The notes under the pieces: generated by a model
Databases searched by the model: none
What the model was told of the DNA's origin: nothing
What the model saw: the letters and a program-made list of their open reading frames with translations, nothing else
Part shown: piece by piece, positions 35,601 through 42,500 of the stretch
Position numbering within the stretch: position 1 is the first letter of the stretch
Layout: every line of letters begins with the position of its first letter
Program-made: the position numbers and the translations under genes
Assembly (NCBI RefSeq): GCF_002367995.1
Contig: NZ_AP018207.1
Location: 6,928,198-6,992,197, forward strand
From: Calothrix brevissima NIES-22
GTDB lineage: Bacteria; Cyanobacteriota; Cyanobacteriia; Cyanobacteriales; Nostocaceae
Direction of reading: 5' to 3'
Length of the DNA stretch: 64,000 bases

Positions 35601-35870
35601 GTAACTGGCTTAAATACTACTACCCAACAAGTTACTTACATGAGCAAGACTCAACTAATTGATTTAGTTAATTCCAACAAAGTCTTAACTGCTGCCTTTG
35701 TTGAAGGTGCAAATTACGGCGTAGTTAATAATCATGCCTATAGTGTTACTGGTTACAATGCAACAACTGGAACATTTAGAGTCAGAAATCCTTGGGGATA
35801 TCAACACGCTGAGTTGACATGGGATCAATTACTCAATCTCAAGACATATTTTGTCTGGTCAAATGCTTAA
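32616..35870 (+). CDS. Matrixin metalloprotease-CARDB-calpain fusion protein
   Basis: 1084 residues. Residues 55-240 are an M10 matrixin-like Zn protease: the zinc motif HEIGHALGLDH (His193, Glu194, His197, His203) and Met-turn at AIMNP (Met211). Residues 252-730 hold four CARDB/Ig-like repeats of 120 residues each (KPDLIIQNVA, GSTIQLSYQLKNQGNA, NYYLLSQADASGNVSESNEN). After a helical linker, residues 870-1075 are a calpain C2 catalytic domain: Cys882 (QGYLGDCYYLATLSS), His1040 (NNHAYSVTGY), Asn1058 (VRNPWG). Both active sites look intact. No Sec signal or RTX tail is seen, so the export route is uncertain; many cyanobacterial M10 proteins are secreted by type I. A terminator follows. Confidence 0.88.
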   Translation: MFSNENNLINTNSFTGNNANINLYSTDYNYGLTADRNSYAPDAIYAPGYAVYEPTVESVNSGYKWSQPGGKNSAVNITYSYSNLLDGNLKGGLTSTVIQAVIQEALGLWAKYAPLNFKQVVDSGPAPSEANYTADTTTPQIRFGYHDIDGSSKVLAHAYYPGSGLAGDIHFDSSETWKTNSSNGIDLLYVAVHEIGHALGLDHDSSTDAIMNPYYGARYSGLGTSFLYQDDINGIRDIYGTGVGSVTTLSSSKPDLIIQNVAAPTTVTIGSTIQLSYQLKNQGNASAASSTTKFYLSKDATFSSDDVFLSSDSVTNIAAGGVSSKSVSFTIANNTTPGNYYLLSQADASGNVSESNENNNLVASAISLTIPAKPDLIIQNVAVPTSATVGSTIQLSYQLKNQGNAIAASSTTKFYLSKDATFSSDDVFLSSDSVTNIAAGGVSSKSVSFTIANNTTPGNYYLLSQADASGNVSESNENNNLVASAISLTIPAKPDLIIQNVAVPTSATVGSTIQLSYQLKNQGNAIAASSTTKFYLSKDATFSSDDVFLSSDSVTNIAAGGVSSKSVSFTIANNTTPGNYYLLSQADASGNVSESNENNNLVASAISLTIPAKPDLIIQNVAVPTSATVGSTIQLSYQLKNQGNAIAASSTTKFYLSKDTTVSNDDVVLSSDSVNSIAAGGVSSESVSFTIAGFKGNYYLLLQADGFGSVAESDESNNVFAQAIQFVDSDWYSINLKDAGLISLTRSLANDGNLSRNEMLCLFRDAEDSGVIDTIELGDLRTIVSNATRFTMLDYVRVLSDNVVNGNTANQWWTGGSTSQTTLGNLYAGSSAAQMEKLIGKWFLGSDRPTASSTANYKLISGSLFQNGVSPDDVKQGYLGDCYYLATLSSIAQEKPNYIQNMFIDNGDNTFTVRFFNNGVANYVTVDRYLPTNANGNLIYASPGSSYNNSGNELWVALAEKAYAQLGELGWSRPNYTTNAYSSIEGGWMNYVTSQVTGLNTTTQQVTYMSKTQLIDLVNSNKVLTAAFVEGANYGVVNNHAYSVTGYNATTGTFRVRNPWGYQHAELTWDQLLNLKTYFVWSNA
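33372..34800 (+). repeat. Four 360-bp in-frame tandem repeats (CARDB modules)
   Basis: Units start at about 33372, 33732, 34092 and 34452. Units 2 and 3 are identical over the full 360 bp by eye. Unit 1 differs at a few positions, and the second half of unit 4 has diverged. This indicates a recent duplication or conversion inside the gene. Confidence 0.93.
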
Positions 35871-35904
35871 ATTTAATTAAGAGATGATATTTTCTCTAAT
35901 TTCC

Positions 35905-35941
35905 GGTAGGGATAAACAGCTTTATCCTTACCAGATTTTTT
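35905..35941 (+). terminator. Terminator after the fusion protease
   Basis: GGTAGGGATAAA (35905-35916), CAGC loop, TTTATCCTTACC (35921-35932; one G-T pair), then AGATTTTTT. Confidence 0.85.
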
Positions 35942-36099
35942 CTAGATGATGTTTTTAAGGTGCAGCTATTCGCCTCTATCTGTATACTAATTCTTCTTGA
36001 AAAAGACTTTATTTATGTTTCGGAATGTTGAACTAAATGTATTCTCACATCAGTCGGAAATCTAATTTTTGTATCAGACTGATGTTTTCTCCTCAACAT

Positions 36100-36510
36100 T
36101 TAGAAGTTTAATAATGATAATCTCAAACTTTTACAAGAAATCGCTAGACTACCATCTTCAGCGCTGGCAACATTTAGCTGATATTGTGGTAGACAGGTTT
36201 CTACCACATTACCTTTAATAATTTTCATTTCTGCTGCCAAGATACAACTGGCAAATTGTCCTTTTTCACTGAAAGAAATATAATTTTCGGATTTGCAAAC
36301 AAAATTAGATGTACCTGTTTTATAACTAGAAATTTGCAAATTCATATCTTGACTGAGGATACAAGTTGCTAAGGAGCCATTTCCGTGTTTAGTAATAGTG
36401 TCTGTTTCACAAACAATTGAGGCTTGAGCAGGTAAAGAAATTGCCAGATTTAAGGTTAATAAACCGCAAGAAGATGTGACAACTGCTAAGAATGAAGAGA
36501 ATATTTTCAT
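36100..36510 (-). CDS. Secreted Cys-rich protein, unknown function
   Basis: 136 residues from ATG 36510 (MKIFSSFLAVVTSSCGLLTL). A signal peptide ends near LPAQASIVC. The mature part has regularly spaced Cys in two similar halves: VCETDTITKHGNGSLATCIL and VCKSENYISFSEKGQFASCI, then a third partial unit (SAEDGSLAISC). This suggests an internal repeat with disulfides, about 40 residues per unit. The family is not recognised. An inverted repeat ACATCAGTC/GACTGATGT lies just downstream (36047-36085) and may end the transcript. Confidence 0.7.
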   Translation of the reverse strand: MKIFSSFLAVVTSSCGLLTLNLAISLPAQASIVCETDTITKHGNGSLATCILSQDMNLQISSYKTGTSNFVCKSENYISFSEKGQFASCILAAEMKIIKGNVVETCLPQYQLNVASAEDGSLAISCKSLRLSLLNF

Positions 36511-36868
36511 ACACAAATTCTGAGATTATTGATGGGTTTATTACAACAAAATAGATAAAAAAAAGGCATCTTTTACAGATGCCTATTATGCAGGAAAACC
36601 CCCAAAAGGGTTATCCGTACACCTTCCCAACAATCAGCAACAGTCACTAACTTGAATTAGTGACACTCACAGACGTGAATATTAGTAATTTTATTAACTG
36701 TTAAGGATAAATGACTCCGGTGGATACACTGAAAAAGTTATGTACTGTGTAGATTCATCAACTGTGCCGAATTTAATTTATATATTTAATCTGCTTGGCT
36801 GTTGATGGGGGTTGTTGCATACAATAAAATACTTACTTAAAAACTCATCAAAACTTCGATAATGGACT
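36511..36868. other. Intergenic region with a minus-strand terminator
   Basis: AGGCATC (36564-36570) pairs with GATGCCT (36578-36584). Read on the minus strand the stem is followed by a run of eight T, so it should end the transcript of the O-antigen-ligase-like gene. TCACTAA/TTAGTGA (about 36643-36665) is a second small hairpin. No gene. Confidence 0.6.
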
Positions 36869-38194
36869 CTAATTCTCTGGAGATTTCGATTTATTATCTT
36901 GGTTGTAACGATAGACTAATCCGCAAACTGCGGATAACATCAACCATGACAACGTATTCAAACGAAAATCGTAGAGAGTGACATCAACAGTATTAGAGAG
37001 TAACCAGCCAAATAAGGCGATTATATAGGTGAAAAATAGCAATTTATCTTCAGAAATGGGGAATTTTGATTCGCGTAGCACTTTCACAGATTTATACAAA
37101 ATCCAGCCTATTAAACCACAAAATAACATTGTACTAGGTATCCCAGTTTCAGCCGTGAGCATTAAAAATAAGTTGTGAGGATGACCTAGAGAAATCTGGG
37201 TTTTTGCTTGGTATAGTCCTGTAAAATTGCGTAATCCCCAACCTGTCCAAGGATGTTGCTGAGTTAAAGACCAAGCAAATTCCCATTGAGTTTTACGCAT
37301 TAAAGCTACTGGCCTGTCAGGATACATATCATCGTTTAAGCGCGCCCAAAAGAAAGCGGGAACGAAGCGGCGAAAAAATTGGGCGAATGGTGAAGGCGCA
37401 AACGCTGCTAATAAAATGCAAGTAGCGATCGCACTCACCCCACCTACCAGAATTCGCCAACCTTGGTAGAGTGCATAAGCTAAACAAACAAAAATAGCGA
37501 TCGCCCAAGCATTCCGAGAATTGGTAAAAATTAATGCTATAAAGTTGATAATTCCCGTAATGGTCAAAAAGATTAGCAGTGCTTTAGAACGTTGAATTCC
37601 CTGCTTAATTAACTGCCATTGTTCTAGCCCTAAACCCAAACCAAAAGTAAAAAGTATAACTAAATAAGTACCTAATGTATTAGCGTGCATTAAAATTGAT
37701 GACATCCGCCCTGGTGGTTCTCCTCCCGGCGCGATCGTCCACTCTAATACCACCCATAAAAAGGTTAAATTGAGAGACCAGCCCAAAAATAACTGTCCTA
37801 AGCCTAAAATAGCGATCGGCACAGAAGCAATGACCAAAATCCAAGCCATTTGCCGCAATTGAGCGATTTTTTGAAATAAAGCGCTTAATCCAGCAAAAAC
37901 AAGAAAGTAAGGTACAAAATTAAATAAGCCGACATAAGCCAGGGTTTTGTCATCAGCGAACCCTGCTGTAATTGTTAGCAATACAGTCAGAAGCGCAAAT
38001 CCCCAATTAATAGGACGGCGAATAACTTTACCCCATTGGCGCGCCAAAGTAATTAAAGATGCCAATACAATTAATACAGCCCCCAAAAAGGGACTCAATG
38101 GGAAGAGAATAAGCCCCACTTGAGTCAAATTCCAAGGCAATTGTAAGGCTTTGTTTGGATGGTAAACAGCCTGTCTCAAGCTAGCTCCCAGCAT
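36869..38194 (-). CDS. O-antigen ligase family (Wzy/WaaL-like) membrane protein
   Basis: 441 residues with about ten to twelve membrane helices (WNLTQVGLILFPLSPFLGAV at the start). A large loop carries GWGLRNFTGLYQ and the family-typical HPHNLFLMLTAETGIP, and the next segment is a helix. This is the O-antigen ligase/polymerase fold that joins or polymerises lipid-linked glycans at the periplasmic face. In cyanobacteria the same family includes exopolysaccharide and IctB-like proteins, so the substrate is open. Its start overlaps the end of the YaaW-family gene by 19 bp, so the two are co-transcribed. A terminator lies about 285 bp downstream. Confidence 0.82.
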   Translation of the reverse strand: MLGASLRQAVYHPNKALQLPWNLTQVGLILFPLSPFLGAVLIVLASLITLARQWGKVIRRPINWGFALLTVLLTITAGFADDKTLAYVGLFNFVPYFLVFAGLSALFQKIAQLRQMAWILVIASVPIAILGLGQLFLGWSLNLTFLWVVLEWTIAPGGEPPGRMSSILMHANTLGTYLVILFTFGLGLGLEQWQLIKQGIQRSKALLIFLTITGIINFIALIFTNSRNAWAIAIFVCLAYALYQGWRILVGGVSAIATCILLAAFAPSPFAQFFRRFVPAFFWARLNDDMYPDRPVALMRKTQWEFAWSLTQQHPWTGWGLRNFTGLYQAKTQISLGHPHNLFLMLTAETGIPSTMLFCGLIGWILYKSVKVLRESKFPISEDKLLFFTYIIALFGWLLSNTVDVTLYDFRLNTLSWLMLSAVCGLVYRYNQDNKSKSPEN

Positions 38195-39018
38195 TCACTA
38201 CGGGTTAGACGAATTTGCGCTAGGGCGAAGATAGTCGGGATAATGCGACCATAGTTAGTAGCGATCGCTCTCCACCCTAAATCTGCAAAAAACCAAGCCC
38301 ACATCACCGGGCCGATAAACGCGAAAACACTCCGCATCGCTCCATAACGTGCGGCGTTGACAGTCATGCCTCGCCGTGCCATTTGCAACGTCACATAAGT
38401 TTGAAACTGCGTAGTTGTAGTTGCCGTTCCTTGAATAGCGGCGGTTTTCGCTACTTGATAAGTGGCAAAGTGTGTAGCAAATTCTCTGGCAATTTGTTTC
38501 AGTACCAGTGGTTGAATCACAGAAGTGACAGCTAAAGCACTACCACCTTTAAAAATTACGCCTAAGGGATCGCGCTGTAATAAAAGCGGTAGCGGTTGTT
38601 TAGCTTCCGATTTGATTAGGTGACGCTGTACCTGTAGAGTTAATTTTTGTTTTTCTGTTTCTGGTAATTTTTTCCACACATGCCCTAATAGATGCAAAAA
38701 TACTTCTGCTTCTAAATCTACTGTTGCCAGTTGGTTAGAATAGGGTATTTTTAAATACTTACATACTTGAATTAATGCTTGACGGTAAGTTACCTGGCTA
38801 GTACGTCCCCGCAATACTGTCATCCCATCTGCGGCTAAAAAGCGAAAACGATCTTCTAGTGTATCTAACCAAGCTTTGCGATCTTGACTTTGGACTTCAA
38901 TCGGTTCAGGTGTGTGAACGTAGTCTAAGGGATTGAACTTACGACTAAACAGAATCGCCGTTAAATCCTGCAATTCTTCTTCAGTTGCTAGCTCTAGAGC
39001 CGCCCTCAGTTCATCCAA
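38176..39018 (-). CDS. YaaW family protein (UPF0174)
   Basis: 280 residues from a TTG start (DELRAALELATEEELQDLTAI); no better start is near. The N-terminal helical part (EEELQDLTAILFSRKFNPLDY), FRFLAADG and the C-terminal hydrophobic stretch (YGAMRSVFAFIGPVMWAWFF) match the YaaW/UPF0174 family. The role of the family is not established. It overlaps the O-antigen-ligase-like gene. Confidence 0.72.
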   Translation of the reverse strand: MDELRAALELATEEELQDLTAILFSRKFNPLDYVHTPEPIEVQSQDRKAWLDTLEDRFRFLAADGMTVLRGRTSQVTYRQALIQVCKYLKIPYSNQLATVDLEAEVFLHLLGHVWKKLPETEKQKLTLQVQRHLIKSEAKQPLPLLLQRDPLGVIFKGGSALAVTSVIQPLVLKQIAREFATHFATYQVAKTAAIQGTATTTTQFQTYVTLQMARRGMTVNAARYGAMRSVFAFIGPVMWAWFFADLGWRAIATNYGRIIPTIFALAQIRLTRSECWELA

Positions 39019-39148
39019 TTTCCCTTCCTCCGTTACTTGCTGCTTTCTGTACCCTATTCTACTATTAGGTTTCAGCAGTCATTTAGTAACGTTTGTTGCA
39101 AGATGATGAATTCATTAACAAATTATTTTGCAGCATCGAGCAGTAGAT

Positions 39149-39270
39149 GGGACTTACAAAAAATAAATTACCCAAATTCCGTAGTGCGAGCATCTTGCTC
39201 GCTTTTGAACACCAGCGAGCGAGACGCTCACACTACAAATTGATTGGGTATTTAAAAAATTGGATGTCCC
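39149..39270. mobile_element. MITE-like element, copy 2
   Basis: Same ends and core as 22614-22759: GGGACTTACAAAAAATAAAT at the left, TATTTAAAAAATTGGATGTC at the right, a core of CATCTTGCTCGCTTTTGAAC and the CAGCGAGC arm. It is flanked by GAT on both sides, a possible 3-bp target duplication. The core hairpin is partly degraded here (GAGACGCTC for AAGATGCTC). Confidence 0.65.
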
Positions 39271-39533
39271 GATGAGGATACCATTGGTGAATTCAGTCCC
39301 AAAGATTGCCAAAGTTAATAAATATTTCGTTATTAGTGTTCAATAATACCGCTATTTATTTTTTGTCAGGGGATTTTGGTAAATTTTAGTTTAATTTTCT
39401 AGACAGGCCAAAGATTTAGCACTTTCCAAAATATTTCGCCAAAGTATTAAATATACCTATATTTTTTCTTGGCTAGTGAAATATTGTCTCTGTGTGGGAA
39501 TAATAAAGCCAGACTTTTTGAGGATAGAGAGGT

Positions 39534-42500
39534 ATGGTTAGCACTTTAATCGGTATTGCTGGATATCACATCACAGAAGGAATTTACAATGGTTCCCGAA
39601 CGTTGGTGTATCGAGGTTATCGAGAGATTGACTCATTACCTATAGTTATCAAACTACTGAAAAATCCTTATCCCAGTTTCAGTGAATTATTGTCATTTCG
39701 CAACCAGTACACCATAACTAAAAATCTGCACTCACCTCTAATTGTCCAAACTTATAGTTTGGAACAATACCAAAATGGCTATGTGCTGATATTGGAAGAT
39801 TTTGGGGGAATTTCTCTCCAGCAATGGAGAATGAAGGAAACTCAACAATCTCTACAGCAATTGTTAGAAATAGCGATCGCACTCTGTAACACCTTAGATT
39901 TACTCTATCAAGAACGGATTATTCATAAAGATATTAAACCCAGCAATATATTAATTAACCCGGAAAATCAAACAATTAAATTAATTGACTTTAGTATTGC
40001 GTCTTTATTACCAAGAGAAACCCAAACCATAGTCAAAACTAATGCATTAGAAGGAACACTCGCTTACATTTCTCCAGAACAAACCGGGAGAATGAATCGA
40101 GTAATTGATTACCGCACAGATTTTTATTCGCTGGGTGTAACTTTTTATGAATTATTCACGGGAGAGTTACCTTTTTCAGCTAACGATCCGATGGAAATGG
40201 TGCATTGTCATATTGCTAAAACTGCACCATTAATACATGAAATTAACCCAAAAATTCCACCAGTATTATCAGCAATTGTCAGCAAATTGATGGCGAAAAA
40301 TGCCGAAGACCGCTATCAAAGTGCATTAGGATTGAAATATGATTTAGAAAATTGTTTATCGCAACTGCAAGCAACTGGCAAAATTGAGAGTTTTAAAATT
40401 GCTCAGAGAGATTTGTGCGATCGCTTCATTATTCCTGATAAACTTTATGGCAGAGAAGCTGAAGTAAACACCCTATTGCAAGCCTTTGATCGCGTCAGTC
40501 AAGGTACAACAGAAATGATGCTGGTGGCTGGTTTCTCGGGAATTGGGAAAACAGCCGTTGTCAATGAAGTACATAAACCCATAGTCAAACAACGCGGTTA
40601 TTTTATTAAAGGTAAATACGACCAATTTAATCGCAATATTCCTTTAAATGCATTTGTGCAAGCCTTCCGCGATTTAATGGCGCAATTATTAACCGAAAGT
40701 GAAGCGAAAATTCAGCAATGGAAACACCAAATATTAGCATCTGTGGGTGATAATGGTCAAGTAATCATTGAAGTCATACCTGAACTAGCCAGAATTATTG
40801 GCGAACAACCCGCAGCAGTAGAATTATCAGGAACAGCCGCCGAAAATCGTTTTAATTTATTATTTCAAAAATTTACCCAAGTATTTACCAGTGCAGAACA
40901 TCCCTTGGTGATGTTTTTAGATGATTTGCAATGGGCAGATTCAGCATCGCTCAAATTAATGCAGTTGTTAATGGCTGATACCAGTCATCTTTTATTAATT
41001 GGTGCGTATCGCGATAACGAAGTCCAACCAGGACATCCATTAATGCTGACTTTGAGCGATATACAAAAAAAACAAGCCAAGATTAATACAATTACTTTAG
41101 CACCATTAACTCACAACAAACTAAATCAGTTAGTCGCCGATACCCTCAAATGTCCAGAAGAATTATCAGATCATCTTGCGACATTAATTTATCAAAAAAC
41201 TCAAGGAAACCCATTTTTTGCCACACAGTTTCTTAAAGCCTTGCATCAAGAGGGATTAATTAAATTTAACTTTGATGTAGGCTGTTGGCAATGTGATATT
41301 GCCCAGGTAAAAACCCTAGCGTTAACAGATGATGTTGTTGCTTTTATGAGTTTACAACTGCAAAAACTCCCTCAAACGACTCAATCTTTATTGCAGTTAG
41401 CTGCTTGTATTGGTAACTCCTTTGAGTTAAATACTTTGGCTATTGTTTCACAACAACCTGAAATTGAAACAGCATCTGCATTGTGGAAAGCATTACAGGA
41501 AGGGTTGATTTTACCAATTAATGATGTTTATAAGTTTTATGTCGGGCAAGAAACCCCATCATATACATTAGAAAATCAAGAAACTGTTACCTATAAATTT
41601 TTACATGACCGAGTACAACAAGCAGCTTATTCGCTGATTGCTGACGAGCAAAAACAAAGCACTCACCTGCAAATTGGTCAGTTATTATTACAAAATTCTC
41701 ATTATAGTGACAGGGAAGAAAGATTATTTGATATAGTTAATCATTTAAATTTCGGTATTGCTCTCATCACCACACTCCAAGAGCGAGAACATCTAGCTGA
41801 ATTAAATCTCGCGGCTGGACGCAAAGCTAAAGTTGCTACCGCCTATAATGCAGCCATCAACTATCTAGGTACAGGAATAGAATTGTTACCTGATACTGCT
41901 TGGGAAAGTCATTATCCCCTGACTTTGGCACTTTATGAAGAAATCGCCGAAGCTAGCTATGTCAAGACTGATTTTGAGCAGATGGAACAATGGGCAAGTG
42001 TGGTTTTGCAACAAGCAAAAACCTTACTTGATACAATCAAAGTCCAACAAACCCGAATTTTAGGAGCTAAAGCTCAGGGGCAATTCTTATATGCTGTTGA
42101 GATTGGATTACAGGTGTTACGCTCTCTGGGGATTGAATTTTCAGCACAACCCAATGAGGCGGATATTGGACAGGCTTTTGCTCTAACGCGATCGCTCTGG
42201 GCAGATAAATCACCTCTAGAATTGCTCGATCTACCAACTATGAGCGATCCACATCTGTTAGCCGCGATGGAGCTTTTGACAGTTCTTGTCCCTGCTGCCT
42301 ATATGGGTTCTCCTAACTTCATGCCATTAATGATTGGTAAGCAAATCGAATTATCTATCCAGTCTGGTAATTGCCCTAGTTCTATCTTTTCTTATGTCGA
42401 TTATGGCTTAGTGCTGTGTGGTATTGTTGGCGATATTGACAACGGTTATTTATTTGGTGAGTTAGCTTTGAGCCTCTTAGAGCAAATTCAACTGAGTCGC

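Noticed and set aside
36047..36085. Inverted repeat ACATCAGTC/GACTGATGT as a certain terminator
   Set aside because: The minus-strand side lacks a T-run; only the plus strand has TTTTCT, and the gene to be ended is on the minus strand.
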